Source: Haliclystus octoradiatus (lineage: Eukaryota > Cnidaria > Staurozoa > Stauromedusae > Haliclystidae). From it: a DNA stretch of 64,000 nt. Position 1 is the first letter of the stretch; each line of letters starts with the position of its first letter. The notes under the pieces are model-generated. The model was not told the origin of the DNA. It did not search any database and saw only the letters and a program-made list of their open reading frames with translations. The stretch is from NCBI GenBank assembly GCA_916610825.1, contig OU744452.1, positions 13,682,110 to 13,746,109 on the forward strand, read 5' to 3'. Below, piece after piece: positions 32,143 through 43,949 of this stretch. Both the position numbers and the translations under genes were made by a program.

Positions 32143-33503
32143 AGCAATGAGAATGGTAGTATAGGGTTGCTAATTTTTTATGTTATTTTTATTTCAGCAA
32201 CCTGTATGGATGGGCAATGTCGCAAGCGCTGCCAACAGGTCAATTCCGATGGTTAGAACAGTGTGAAATTGATGTCTTGGATGTTTCTCAATTGTCTAAC
32301 GACTGTGATGATGGGTACATTCTCGAATGTGATTTGACCTATCCAGCTGATATTCATGATGCACATGCCTGCTTCCCTCTCGCTCCTGAGCGAATGGTGA
32401 TTGATTCAAAGATGTTGTCCCCTCACCAAAAGGAATTGTACGCCATGACGATGATTAAATCACAGTTGAATGGTGAGTCTGTCACGATTAAAGATTCATG
32501 TCGAAAACTTGTTCCTAATTTGAGAGATAAAGAGAAATATGTGGTTCATTATCGAAATCTCTCCTTGTTTCTCGACTTGGGAATGGTGTTGACAAAAGTG
32601 CATCGTGTTCTGACGTTCAAACAGCGACCTTGGTTGAAACAATACATCGACTTCAATACTCAGAAGAGAGCTGCTGCCACTGATGACTTCTCGAAAACGC
32701 TTTTCAAACTTTTCAACAATTCCATTTATGGCAAGCTGTTGGAAAGTGTACGCAGTAGACGCAACATCAATTTAGTGGACAATGCAAGGTCGATGAAAAA
32801 ATTTGCAGCACAGCCCATCTTCAAATCTTGCAAGATTTTTCATGAAAATCTTTGTGCTGTAGAACGCTCGTTTCCTGAAATTGTCCTAAATCGACCTATT
32901 TATGCCGGATTCTGTGTCCTCGATTTATCAAAATGGCTGATGATCGATTTTCATTACAATTATATGAAAAAGCGTTACCCTGGAAACCACTCCAAGGTAT
33001 TGTTCACTGATACTGATAGCTTGGCTTATGTTATTCAAACTGATGATTTATACCGAGATATTCAAGGTGCAAGTGATTGGTTTGACTTCAGTGGGTACCC
33101 TAAAGAACATCCTTGTTATTCACCTGCGAACAAAAAGGTGGTTGGCTATTTCAAAGATGAGTTGAACGGGTCCATTATGAAATCGTTTGTTGGTCTTCGC
33201 TCCAAGATGTATGCCTATCAGTACGATGGGAAAGAGGTGAAACGTGCCAAAGGTGTCAAACGGTCGACAGTTCAAAAGACATTGACGTTTGATGATTACA
33301 GAACCTGCCTCTTTGACAATGTCACACTGATGCGCAGTATGAGTGCCATCCGATCCATCGACCATCGACTGTATACTCTAGTTGTCAACAAGAAAGCTCT
33401 GTCGTCTTATGATGACAAGCGATATCTACTAGATGATGGCTACTCAACTCTACCCCACGGACATTACTCAATTGAAGATCAACAACAACAACAACAACAA
33501 TAG
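28315..33503 (+). CDS. POLB: Protein-primed family B DNA polymerase with N-terminal C2H2 fingers (1543 aa, five exons)
   Basis: Replicates the element, in this family using a terminal protein as primer. Exons by GT-AG: 28315-28710, 28860-28940, 29165-29299, 29382-32095, 32198-33503. Zinc fingers with Cys/His at 8/11/24/28, 36/39/52/57, 253/256/269/273 and 281/284/297. The 3'-5' exonuclease has YADTEAL (D702, E704), HNLRGYDAH near 855 and the YLCTD-type ExoIII near 1010. Between Exo I and II is a CHIC...DHDH...GCNLNYR zinc/HNH segment (797-840), resembling endonuclease VII. The palm has NNLYGWAM (from 1109, created by splicing exon 4 to 5), NNSIYGK (1282-1288), DTDS (1380-1383) and SKMY (1444-1447). 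An Asp tract from (GAT)7 and a C-terminal Gln tract are present. ATG follows the TATA box by 70 bp; AATAAA at 33617. Exons 1-3 all end in phase 0. Confidence 0.93.
28965..29155. repeat. T-rich tract in polymerase intron 2, element B
   Basis: Same length as in A and E. Intron 4 (32096-32197) carries a separate (GAT/ATG)n microsatellite, one unit shorter than in element C. Confidence 0.85.
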
Positions 33504-33925
33504 CTTTTTTCTATATAATTACTATCAGTGAATATCTGTGAATCGGATTACGAATTCAGATTATGTATCATCGTTTTAACTTATTGTTTAGCTAAGTTAT
33601 GAACGAGAGAAATGATAATAAAAAACAGACAATTTTGTATATATTAAATCATGTTTTATTATTGTTTTAAAAAATGTGTGAGAATTATTATTATTATTAT
33701 GAATGACATTTTGTACTATAACATCTACTATTATTCATCTATATCAAATCAAAGTTATAATTAATTGAATGTGTGATTGATTATTCTTTGTCATTAAATC
33801 TGTTTTATTAATAAATGCACATCTATGATTCTCAAGATATATATTTGTATAATGAATCAGGTTTTGTCCATTCTAAAACAAATGGGTGATTCTGTTGATG
33901 AACTATTGATTATGTTATACGTCTG
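33504..33925. other. Convergent 3' region between polymerase and right terminal gene
   Basis: AT-rich, with a polymerase AATAAA at 33617-33622, an ATT microsatellite near 33688-33700, and TTTATT (AATAAA on the minus strand) suitable for the right terminal gene. No gene seen. Confidence 0.65.
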
Positions 33926-35083
33926 TTATGGATCGGTGAATTCATTACTTTGTGCATAAGCGTCTGTGAGACGTTCTTTGAGTTCATTCACCCACAGGCT
34001 ATTTGATAACAAGTGTTCCAGAGTGAAACTAGGCCACATACTTTTAACTCTGCTGATGTGACGAAATGCCTTGTTGTGAGCTTCTGCGATGTCCACCTGT
34101 TTTATTACGTCATCAAAACAAAGACGTATGCATTCATCTGCTGTGGAAAATGCGCATATTTCATGACCCATTATATTCTGTTCCTCATCTCTACACCCCA
34201 TACATATGCTTTTAAGACAATCCAATACTTTAGGTGCCATTTGATCTACAAAAGCAGGAATTATTTGCCGTAATTGTCTGGTCAATACCGTAATTTCAGA
34301 ACTATCTCCATCAGCGTCAGTGGTTATCGGCTTATGTCCGTTTGTGAAAGAATTTACTGGGTGATGAATAACGCTTCTGACAGGGTAAGAAAAATCACTG
34401 TCTGCCACTTTCATGTCGAGTAACTGCTTTTTGTAAGTTGAATACGACTTTTTCATACCCTGCAGAACTTTGATCATTTCTTCTAAATTCTCCGCGTTAA
34501 TAATAATGTGACCACATCCTTCTCTCGATGATGATGATTTATTACCAACTTGCCCCTCATTAATGGTTTGACTCATCATAATGTAAACGTTATTTGAGAG
34601 ACTCGATTTGTCACTGTGATCTACAAATGCTTTACTTGTTAATTGTAGTTTTTTAATACCTTGATTTCTCAAGGTCTTTAAACGTTTTGCAAAACCAGAT
34701 TCGTCTCCATTGTTATTAGGTTGTCGATCATTCACCCATTGTGGTAATTCAACCTCTTTATTTTCAGGGACTTGAGGCTTCGTTTTCTTTGTTGATGTGG
34801 ATTTCCCCAATTTGATAAAATCGACATTTCGACGTTTCAATTCTTTATCACTGTTGGCTTGTGTAACAGATCCGCTAATATGACGAGGCTTGTGAGATTT
34901 TCTCTTGTTGTGTTTTGAAGGCTGAATCACCTCAATGATTGAAATATCATCATCATCCATCTTGTCTGGAACAATTGGCTGACTAGTTACTGCAGTTGGT
35001 TTATTCATCAGCGAATCAAGCGTTTCATATTCTGATGCAGTAAATGGTGTGGCAGTGAATTCCAAATCATCCATTGAAGCCAT
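33926..35083 (-). CDS. Right terminal protein, unknown function (385 aa)
   Basis: Reads inward from the right TIR, whose promoter and first codons it shares with the left terminal gene. ATG at 35083 follows a TATAAAAG-type box on the minus strand (near 35156-35163). No family recognised. Features: acidic DDDD near residue 44, basic clusters KHNKRKSHKPRH and STKKTKP in the first 110 residues, a Ser-rich KSSSSREG linker near 200, and a C-terminal half of about 130 residues with CLKSICMGC and probable helices. The layout (disordered basic N-terminus, helical C-terminus) would suit a DNA-associated factor. A terminal-protein or accessory role is only a guess. Element C differs at two residues, 76 and 82. 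Confidence 0.78.
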   Translation of the reverse strand: MASMDDLEFTATPFTASEYETLDSLMNKPTAVTSQPIVPDKMDDDDISIIEVIQPSKHNKRKSHKPRHISGSVTQANSDKELKRRNVDFIKLGKSTSTKKTKPQVPENKEVELPQWVNDRQPNNNGDESGFAKRLKTLRNQGIKKLQLTSKAFVDHSDKSSLSNNVYIMMSQTINEGQVGNKSSSSREGCGHIIINAENLEEMIKVLQGMKKSYSTYKKQLLDMKVADSDFSYPVRSVIHHPVNSFTNGHKPITTDADGDSSEITVLTRQLRQIIPAFVDQMAPKVLDCLKSICMGCRDEEQNIMGHEICAFSTADECIRLCFDDVIKQVDIAEAHNKAFRHISRVKSMWPSFTLEHLLSNSLWVNELKERLTDAYAQSNEFTDP

Positions 35084-35276
35084 TATGCAAAAAAACAACT
35101 CAACTGCTATACCGTATGTCAAATTGTAATGAAATGAAACGATTTTCAAACGAGACTTTTATAACCCTGGATGATTGACATGTTGTCAATCAATCGTTGC
35201 GCTTTTGGTAATCGGATTAATGGATCGTTGCGCTAAACCGGATCGTTGCGCTAAAACCGGATCGTTGCGCTAAAAC
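35059..35276 (-). repeat. Right TIR of element B, cut by assembly gap
   Basis: Reverse complement of the left TIR up to the short iterons (reading GGATCGTTGCGCTAAAAC), then N. The outer 210 bp or so and the target duplication are hidden in the gap. Confidence 0.9.
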
Positions 35277-35476
35277 NNNNNNNNNNNNNNNNNNNNNNNN
35301 NNNNNNNNNNNNNNNNNNNNNNNNNNNNNNNNNNNNNNNNNNNNNNNNNNNNNNNNNNNNNNNNNNNNNNNNNNNNNNNNNNNNNNNNNNNNNNNNNNNN
35401 NNNNNNNNNNNNNNNNNNNNNNNNNNNNNNNNNNNNNNNNNNNNNNNNNNNNNNNNNNNNNNNNNNNNNNNNNNNN
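35277..35476. other. Assembly gap (200 N)
   Basis: Exactly 200 N, which suggests a placeholder rather than a measured length. It lies inside the right TIR of B and resumes in the middle of the ATPase gene of another copy. The missing piece would include the end of B and the left half of C, if C has one. Confidence 0.98.
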
Positions 35477-35681
35477 GCACTGGCACCTTGAGAGCTTTAA
35501 GTTTTGCGGCAACATCCACTTGATGTTTCGAATAACACCATATCACCTGTTGAATGGTAGGTGATATCATCTCATCCATATACGATAGCAAACGAAGTAT
35601 AAATGTGGATTTTCCACTACCCGTTCCGCCGGAAACAATAGCTGTAAAGGGGTGAATTAGTTGCGTTGAAATTTGCTCCAT
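35477..35681 (-). CDS. ATP: Genome-packaging ATPase, N-terminal 68 residues (partial at gap), element C
   Basis: ATG at 35681; Walker A GGTGSGKST intact. Reading ends at the gap after KALKVPV, so Walker B cannot be seen. Apparent residues further down are translations of N and of unrelated TIR sequence. Confidence 0.9.
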
Positions 35682-35959
35682 TCTTGCCTACGTAGTAATG
35701 ACAACTGAGGCAATTCACTCAACACAATGGTGTATTATAATCGTGTCTATCTATTACTTGCCCCGGGACTTGCCCAGGCATGCCTACAGTATTTATTTAG
35801 ACATATCACTTGCCCAGACATGCCGCAGCTTGCCCAAGGCTATTTATTATCTAAATCAATGGTTACCAGTCCCCTCACCATAGTATAAATGTACTTTGAT
35901 TTCAAAGGTCAATCATCATTCAGTGATTTTGCTTGGACGATACGGATCTAACATTAACT
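35682..35959. promoter_or_regulatory. Divergent promoter with p53-type element, element C
   Basis: Perfect double half-site at 35766-35785 with the same flanking near-matches. A G-for-A change at 35936 lies upstream of the chosen polymerase ATG. Confidence 0.7.
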
Positions 35960-38900
35960 ATGGCACCAATACCACCTTTTTGTGAGCTATGTGGAAAGAC
36001 ATTTACACGAAAAGCAGATTTGAAAAGACATATGACAACGCATTCAAATGTCTCTTCAGTCACCTGCGATTATTGTGACCGTACGTTCAAGCATCGCAAC
36101 AATTATAGAATACATTGCAGAATGGTGCACCGCTGCATTCCACCCTCAAGGCAGGTCGCAAGTCACAACCAACCTTCAAGGCGAGTCAATTCGTCTACAC
36201 CGCCATTATTATCGAGTGTACTAAGATTAAATCCGGTACCACAGCATCAACAGCAACGAATTGATCAGGTGTTGGATGAGAATGTCGACCTGTTTGACCT
36301 GTTGGAAGCTCAAGGTGGAATGGAGATTTCGAATGAAGAGATCCCTATTGTGGAGGTGAGCTATTACTATTGTTTCTGCTGTTGTAATAAATACGATTCG
36401 ATTATACTTGTTATAATTTCCATCTTTGATAGATAATTGAAACGGATATTTCAGACAGGTGATCGTTTGAGACAGACGGTTATCGATGATTTTATTGTTT
36501 TCAGGATTCTAATGCCAATAATGACACGGTCATGGATTGGATTGATGACGATGACTCCACGAATATTGATGCATTGGTCCCAGAGGTGAGAAATGATGTG
36601 ATACCTGAGTTAGAGTAACTCTATATTTCAAACTTTTTCAATTTTCATTGTTTTTTGTTTTTCATTTTTTTATTTTTTCAATTTTTCCATGTTTTTTATT
36701 TTTATTTTTTTTATTTTTTATTTTAAAAAAATTTTATTTTTAAAAATTTTTTTTAATTTTAAATTTTTTTTTATTTTAAATTTTTTTAATTTTTAATTTT
36801 TTCAATGTTTTGGTCCTGTCATTAGGAAGCTCCAAGGACACCTGCGTTGGATGACTTTAACAGTATGGATGATGGTGAAGATTTCAGTCCTTCCGGTTTG
36901 AATGACTTGGATAGAATGGAATACAACCTGCTGAATGACCATCCAGCCTCAGATCAGCAGGTAAAAAGAAGTCTAAGTTTGGGGTTCATGTTAGTCTTGT
37001 TTATCACATGTTTTTTATTTGAATTTATTTTATTTTATGCAGGTTGATGTGGTAGAGAGCTTCGATGTCAACGGTGCACTGCAGTCACTCTTCCACCATT
37101 GTCCACCGTCGTCACCTAGTGTCAGAGCAGCCTCTGTGGATTTTAGAGCTGCCCATATTGCCATCGACCATGCCAATCAACATCATTGCGAAAAGTGTGA
37201 TATGTGGTTCATATGTGAAGAACAGTGGCGTCTGCATACTCAAGCACATGATGTGACTCACCCCTTCACCTGTCAGAACTGTTTCAAGTCATTTCATCGT
37301 CGTATTCATCTGGCTATGCACATCCGCTCTGGTTGTCCTGCACTCGCTAATCAAAACATCAATCAACGAGGCGGAAACAATTCTAGAGATGATGACAATG
37401 AACCACACCCTGCTCTTTCCACAGAACTGACTGAACCACCACATCTTGTTTCACATGCTCTCAATCGAACAGTGCTGTTATATCGCAAGGACTTTGAGCA
37501 AATTCACCATGCCAACCTTTTGCAACGATTGAAAGATGTTATAAGTCTGCAAGTGCCACTCGTCAAGCAGCAAGCCTCCATTCAAAACGGTGTCAAGTTC
37601 TTTATGACGTTGTCTGTCGTGTTTAGAAAGGTCACCGATGATGATGAAAAGACGGACCCACCGGTTGTATTTGGTACTGAGGTATTTCGCTTTCTACCTC
37701 AAGATGATGATGACGGCCTGTATCTGCAAAGCTTGTTTGATTTGGCTTATAATCAGCTTCTCACCAAGATGGAAGAATTTGAACAGAATGGCTCATCGTG
37801 GATAATTGACGCACTCAACCATCTAGACTTGAACATTGTCACCTATGACCCTCTTCGGGCATCGTCTTTCCTACCCCTCCCACGAGATATACAACTCAAG
37901 CATGCTGTTATCAATGTTCAGAATAATGATGATGAAAAGTGTTTTGTTTGGGCTGTACTGGCTAGTATGTTGAATATTTCTAACCATGCTGAACGTCTCT
38001 ATCATTATGAACGAAATGAGCACTTGCTGAAACTGGATGGATTACAATTCCCCCTCCCCCTCAAGGATGTGGCTAAATTTGAGCGCATGAATGACATCAG
38101 CGTTCATGTGTATGGTTTTGTGATAGAGGAAACAGCAGCTAAAAAGTCAAAAAGCATTGTCATCCCGTTACGTATTGGCGAGAGGCGACAGTATTCACAA
38201 CATGTTAACCTGTTGATGTGGACCGAAGACAATGAAAATGATGATGATGATGATGATGATCAACCTTCACCCAAGTCCCATTACGCTTACATTAAAAACC
38301 TAAGTGCTCTTCTCGGCTCTCAACTCAGCAAGAGAAAAAATCATAAAGACTTTTGTGATTACTGTCTGCTCGGTTTTGGAAATCCTGCTGTGCGAGATAG
38401 ACATATGGAGAAGTGTAAGCATACTGGGGCACAACGGGTTCGATTACCTGAGAAGGACGATCTGAACAAAGAGGATAAAGTGTTTTTCAAAGATATGCAA
38501 AAACAAGTGAAAATGCCCTTTGTCATGTACGCAGACACTGAAGCATTGTTAATGAAGCAATCAACTTGTCAACGCAATCCTCAAAACTCGTCAACTGTCA
38601 TCACACAAAATCATGTTCCTTGTGGGTTTGGTGTTTTGGTGAAGTGTACCAAACCAGAATTTGATGAGCCACCCTACATCTATCGAGGGGAAGATTGCAT
38701 GGGTAAATTTCTGGATTATGTTCTTGCCAAGAGTGAAAAGCTGCGTGAGAAATTGAGAAACGTTGAGCCCATTATCATGTCTCTGGCAGAAGAGTTGGCC
38801 CATGTACAAGCTGGAGTGTGTCATATCTGTGAGAAGGGTGATTTTGTTTATGGTGTTAAAAATCACAAACGTTTAAAGGTGAAAGATCACGATCATTTGA

Positions 38901-39769
38901 GTGGACAGTATCGTGGTGCAGCACATAATGGATGCAATCTGAATTATCGCGTCAATGCTGATTACATTCCAATACCCTGCGTCTTACACAATCTACGAGG
39001 GTATGATGCACATCACATCTTGTTGGCCTTCAAAGAACGACATGCTGAGAAACGCATTCAATGCATTCCAAACACAATGGAGAAGTATGTGTCCTTCACA
39101 ATTGGCGGTGTACGCTTCATTGATTCTTTGCAATTTCTGAATGCAAGTCTTGGCACTTTGGTGGACAACTTGAATGATTCACAGCTGACACTCACCCACA
39201 CCTACTTGGAAACAATCACAACTCGATCGGTCAATCTAGACAATCGTCTATCGCTAGTCAAGCGCAAAGGAGTCTATCCCTATGAGTACATGGATTCGTG
39301 GGAGCGATTTGATGATGTCACATTACCACCTCGATCGGCCTTCTACAGTTCATTGACGGATGAAGATGTAAGTGAGGAAGATTATAGTCACGCTCAGCAG
39401 GTCTTTCGTGAATTCAGCATGAATAATTTGGGTGATTATCATGACTTCTACCTGTGTACTGATGTTCTACTTCTGGCAGACGTCTTCGAAACCTTTCGCA
39501 ACATGTGTCATGAATACTTCCACCTCGATCCTGCTCAGTTCTATAGTTCTCCTGGACTTTCTTGGAGTGCAGCATTAAAAATGACAGGCATTGAGTTGGA
39601 TTTGTTGACTGATATTGATCAGTATCAATTCATTGAACAGAGTGTGCGAGGTGGCGTTTCGTCCATCAATCATCGCTATGCCAAAGCCAATGTACCTGGT
39701 TCAGATGATTATGATCCTGATTCACCCAATGCCTACTTGGTCTATCTGGATGCAAAGTGAGTGATGAGT

Positions 39770-39806
<37 letters not shown>

Positions 39807-41167
39807 AGCAATGAGAATGGTAGTATAGGGTTGCTAATTTTTTATGTTATTTTTATTTCAGCAACCTGTATGGATGGGCAATGTCGCAAGCGCTGCCAAC
39901 AGGTCAATTCCGATGGTTAGAACAGTGTGAAATTGATGTCTTGGATGTTTCTCAATTGTCTAACGACTGTGATGATGGGTACATTCTCGAATGTGATTTG
40001 ACCTATCCAGCTGATATTCATGATGCACATGCCTGCTTCCCTCTCGCTCCTGAGCGAATGGTGATTGATTCAAAGATGTTGTCCCCTCACCAAAAGGAAT
40101 TGTACGCCATGACGATGATTAAATCACAGTTGAATGGTGAGTCTGTCACGATTAAAGATTCATGTCGAAAACTTGTTCCTAATTTGAGAGATAAAGAGAA
40201 ATATGTGGTTCATTATCGAAATCTCTCCTTGTTTCTCGACTTGGGAATGGTGTTGACAAAAGTGCATCGTGTTCTGACGTTCAAACAGCGACCTTGGTTG
40301 AAACAATACATCGACTTCAATACTCAGAAGAGAGCTGCTGCCACTGATGACTTCTCGAAAACGCTTTTCAAACTTTTCAACAATTCCATTTATGGCAAGC
40401 TGTTGGAAAGTGTACGCAGTAGACGCAACATCAATTTAGTGGACAATGCAAGGTCGATGAAAAAATTTGCAGCACAGCCCATCTTCAAATCTTGCAAGAT
40501 TTTTCATGAAAATCTTTGTGCTGTAGAACGCTCGTTTCCTGAAATTGTCCTAAATCGACCTATTTATGCCGGATTCTGTGTCCTCGATTTATCAAAATGG
40601 CTGATGATCGATTTTCATTACAATTATATGAAAAAGCGTTACCCTGGAAACCACTCCAAGGTATTGTTCACTGATACTGATAGCTTGGCTTATGTTATTC
40701 AAACTGATGATTTATACCGAGATATTCAAGGTGCAAGTGATTGGTTTGACTTCAGTGGGTACCCTAAAGAACATCCTTGTTATTCACCTGCGAACAAAAA
40801 GGTGGTTGGCTATTTCAAAGATGAGTTGAACGGGTCCATTATGAAATCGTTTGTTGGTCTTCGCTCCAAGATGTATGCCTATCAGTACGATGGGAAAGAG
40901 GTGAAACGTGCCAAAGGTGTCAAACGGTCGACAGTTCAAAAGACATTGACGTTTGATGATTACAGAACCTGCCTCTTTGACAATGTCACACTGATGCGCA
41001 GTATGAGTGCCATCCGATCCATCGACCATCGACTGTATACTCTAGTTGTCAACAAGAAAGCTCTGTCGTCTTATGATGACAAGCGATATCTACTAGATGA
41101 TGGCTACTCAACTCTACCCCACGGACATTACTCAATTGAAGATCAACAACAACAACAACAACAATAG
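35960..41167 (+). CDS. POLB: Protein-primed DNA polymerase B, five exons, element C
   Basis: Exons 35960-36355, 36505-36585, 36826-36960, 37043-39756 and 39862-41167. Zinc fingers, exonuclease motifs, HNH-like segment and the palm motifs NNLYGWAM, NNSIYGK, DTDS and SKMY are all intact. Two third-position changes seen in exon 4 relative to B are silent, consistent with a working gene. AATAAA at 41281. Confidence 0.93.
36610..36808. repeat. Expanded T-rich tract in polymerase intron 2, element C
   Basis: Same position as in B but with a duplicated AAATTTTTTTTTATTTT-like segment, net +16 bp. Probably replication slippage. Confidence 0.8.
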
Positions 41168-41589
41168 CTTTTTTCTATATAATTACTATCAGTGAATATC
41201 TGTGAATCGGATTACGAATTCAGATTATGTATCATCGTTTTAACTTATTGTTTAGCTAAGTTATGAACGAGAGAAATGATAATAAAAAACAGACAATTTT
41301 GTATATATTAAATCATGTTTTATTATTGTTTTAAAAAATGTGTGAGAATTATTATTATTATTATGAATGACATTTTGTACTATAACATCTACTATTATTC
41401 ATCTATATCAAATCAAAGTTATAATTAATTGAATGTGTGATTGATTATTCTTTGTCATTAAATCTGTTTTATTAATAAATGCACATCTATGATTCTCAAG
41501 ATATATATTTGTATAATGAATCAGGTTTTGTCCATTCTAAAACAAATGGGTGATTCTGTTGATGAACTATTGATTATGTTATACGTCTG
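41168..41589. other. Convergent 3' region, element C
   Basis: Same AT-rich content and poly(A) signals as in B. No gene seen. Confidence 0.6.
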
Positions 41590-42747
41590 TTATGGATCGG
41601 TGAATTCATTACTTTGTGCATAAGCGTCTGTGAGACGTTCTTTGAGTTCATTCACCCACAGGCTATTTGATAACAAGTGTTCCAGAGTGAAACTAGGCCA
41701 CATACTTTTAACTCTGCTGATGTGACGAAATGCCTTGTTGTGAGCTTCTGCGATGTCCACCTGTTTTATTACGTCATCAAAACAAAGACGTATGCATTCA
41801 TCTGCTGTGGAAAATGCGCATATTTCATGACCCATTATATTCTGTTCCTCATCTCTACACCCCATACATATGCTTTTAAGACAATCCAATACTTTAGGTG
41901 CCATTTGATCTACAAAAGCAGGAATTATTTGCCGTAATTGTCTGGTCAATACCGTAATTTCAGAACTATCTCCATCAGCGTCAGTGGTTATCGGCTTATG
42001 TCCGTTTGTGAAAGAATTTACTGGGTGATGAATAACGCTTCTGACAGGGTAAGAAAAATCACTGTCTGCCACTTTCATGTCGAGTAACTGCTTTTTGTAA
42101 GTTGAATACGACTTTTTCATACCCTGCAGAACTTTGATCATTTCTTCTAAATTCTCCGCGTTAATAATAATGTGACCACATCCTTCTCTCGATGATGATG
42201 ATTTATTACCAACTTGCCCCTCATTAATGGTTTGACTCATCATAATGTAAACGTTATTTGAGAGACTCGATTTGTCACTGTGATCTACAAATGCTTTACT
42301 TGTTAATTGTAGTTTTTTAATACCTTGATTTCTCAAGGTCTTTAAACGTTTTGCAAAACCAGATTCGTCTCCATTGTTATTAGGTTGTCGATCATTCACC
42401 CATTGTGGTAATTCAACCTCTTTATTTTCAGGGACTTGAGGCTTCGTTTTCTTTGTTGATGTGGATTTCCCCAATTTGATAAAATCGACATTTCGACGTT
42501 TAAATTCTTTATCACTGTTTTCTTGTGTAACAGATCCGCTAATATGACGAGGCTTGTGAGATTTTCTCTTGTTGTGTTTTGAAGGCTGAATCACCTCAAT
42601 GATTGAAATATCATCATCATCCATCTTGTCTGGAACAATTGGCTGACTAGTTACTGCAGTTGGTTTATTCATCAGCGAATCAAGCGTTTCATATTCTGAT
42701 GCAGTAAATGGTGTGGCAGTGAATTCCAAATCATCCATTGAAGCCAT
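41590..42747 (-). CDS. Right terminal protein, unknown function, element C
   Basis: 385 aa from ATG at 42747. Relative to B it has Ala-to-Glu at residue 76 and Leu-to-Phe at residue 82, from three base changes within 20 bp. All other residues match. Promoter (TATAAAAG on the minus strand near 42820-42827) is in the TIR. Confidence 0.78.
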   Translation of the reverse strand: MASMDDLEFTATPFTASEYETLDSLMNKPTAVTSQPIVPDKMDDDDISIIEVIQPSKHNKRKSHKPRHISGSVTQENSDKEFKRRNVDFIKLGKSTSTKKTKPQVPENKEVELPQWVNDRQPNNNGDESGFAKRLKTLRNQGIKKLQLTSKAFVDHSDKSSLSNNVYIMMSQTINEGQVGNKSSSSREGCGHIIINAENLEEMIKVLQGMKKSYSTYKKQLLDMKVADSDFSYPVRSVIHHPVNSFTNGHKPITTDADGDSSEITVLTRQLRQIIPAFVDQMAPKVLDCLKSICMGCRDEEQNIMGHEICAFSTADECIRLCFDDVIKQVDIAEAHNKAFRHISRVKSMWPSFTLEHLLSNSLWVNELKERLTDAYAQSNEFTDP

Positions 42748-43150
42748 TATGCAAAAAAACAACTCAACTGCTATACCGTATGTCAAATTGTAATGAAATG
42801 AAACGATTTTCAAACGAGACTTTTATAACCCTGGATGATTGACATGTTGTCAATCAATCGTTGCGCTTTTGGTAATCGGATTAATGGATCGTTGCGCTAA
42901 ACCGGATCGTTGCGCTAAAACCGGATCGTTGCGCTAAAACCGGATCGTTGCGCTAAACCGGATCGTTGCGCAAATACCGGAGTGGTTGACCGGATCGTTG
43001 CGCAAATACCGGAGTGGTTGACCGGATCGTTGCGCAAATACCGGAGTGGTTGACCGGATCGTTGCGCAAATCGTTGCGCTTTTTACCGGAGTTCCGGATC
43101 GTTGCGTCGTTGCCTATTGACTGGCCCAGAACCCGTCAAATACATCTACT
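42723..43150 (-). repeat. Right TIR of element C (about 428 bp), intact
   Basis: Ends in ...CATCTACT, the complement of the AGTAGATG left end. It carries eleven CGCAACGAT iterons against ten at the left ends, the extra one being an 18-bp short unit. It includes the palindrome, TATA box and first codons of the right terminal gene. Substitutions relative to left TIRs include one in the leader and Asn-to-Asp at codon 5 (ATGAAT to ATGGAT). Confidence 0.93.
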
Positions 43151-43321
43151 ATGTTAACTTTTAATATATTACCTATTGATATTTCTCTGTACCTAATGAT
43201 AAAGTAATGTGTTTTATTTTTAGAATTTTTAAGGCCACATGTTAGTGAGGATACATTTAAAAATATCCTACTTTGTTTCATTTGCCTGTTAGGCCAGGGC
43301 TACAAATATATATATACATAC
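43151..43321. other. Host DNA flanking element C
   Basis: AT-rich flank starting ATGTTAAC. It ends in a short (ATA)n tract that leads into a dispersed repeat. No gene seen. Confidence 0.6.
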
Positions 43322-43418
43322 ATAATAATAATAGAAATAGAAAGGAGTCAGAGACCACACATTCTTATACTGTAACTTTAAGTTTCATGCTTTTATAGCA
43401 ATCATCAAACAGAAGTAA
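43322..43418. repeat. Dispersed (TAA)n-linked repeat, copy 1
   Basis: (ATA)n followed by AGAAAGGAGTCAGAGACCAC...CATTCTTATACTG... GCTTTTATAGCAATCATC. The same order of words appears at 45251-45335 and in both arms of 45441-45633. A trinucleotide tract beside each copy suggests a retroposon with an (ATT)n tail read on the minus strand. Confidence 0.6.
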
Positions 43419-43949
43419 AAATATTAATACTTAATTAACATTAAATAATTGACAAGCGCAAATGTATTTTATTATAATTGTCTTTTACAGCAACATACTA
43501 GACTGCGAGAAGACTTATCAATAACGCCATTTATCATTTCTGATTTAGAATCACTAGAAACAGGCAGGATAAAAAATGATAATTATGTTCAAAATAACGA
43601 ACAAAATGCTAGCTATTGGCCCAAATAAATTTGCTACTTTTGATGGTATAATAAATATAATGTGTTTGGTAACACTTTAAAAAATAAAACAATTAACTAT
43701 TCCAAAATTAGATGCGGTAAAAATAAGTATCCACCACTTTTCATTGATAAATAAATATATTACATACAATATATTGCTGTAATTTCATTTGATGAACCTG
43801 ATCAATCAGATTGTTTGATGGAGAAACCTTTATTAATGAATCCACGAACTGTTGGTTGGTCTTGAGATTTTTTTTTAATTTAGTTTATTTTATTTAGTAC
43901 ATATACTACATAGTGCAGTCCGGTTACAACTACGTGATTAGCGATCTTT
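43419..43949. other. Host DNA, nothing recognised
   Basis: AT-rich, stop-rich in all frames. No RNA gene or element seen. Confidence 0.5.

Larger units (their letters stand above)
19876..35276 (+). mobile_element. Polinton/Maverick element B, nearly complete
   Basis: The only copy here with every gene from left TIR to right terminal gene. By comparison with element C its right end would fall near 35486, giving about 15.6 kb, typical of the class. The left tip lacks about 11 bp and the right TIR stops at the assembly gap. All genes are open except the protease with its TGA, so this copy could encode its own replication and insertion. Confidence 0.95.
35477..43150 (+). mobile_element. Polinton/Maverick element C, right half with intact right end
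   Basis: Starts in the ATPase gene after the gap and runs to the CT end of the right TIR. It differs from B by a 16-bp longer intron tract, one extra GAT unit and a few substitutions, so it is a distinct copy or haplotype and not a duplicate of the same reads. The base after the end is ATGTTA, and no matching target duplication is seen at any left end in the window. Confidence 0.94.

Noticed and set aside
35217..35681. 154-codon frame joining the ATPase start to the TIR across the gap
   Set aside because: It reads through 200 N; the two sides belong to different element copies.
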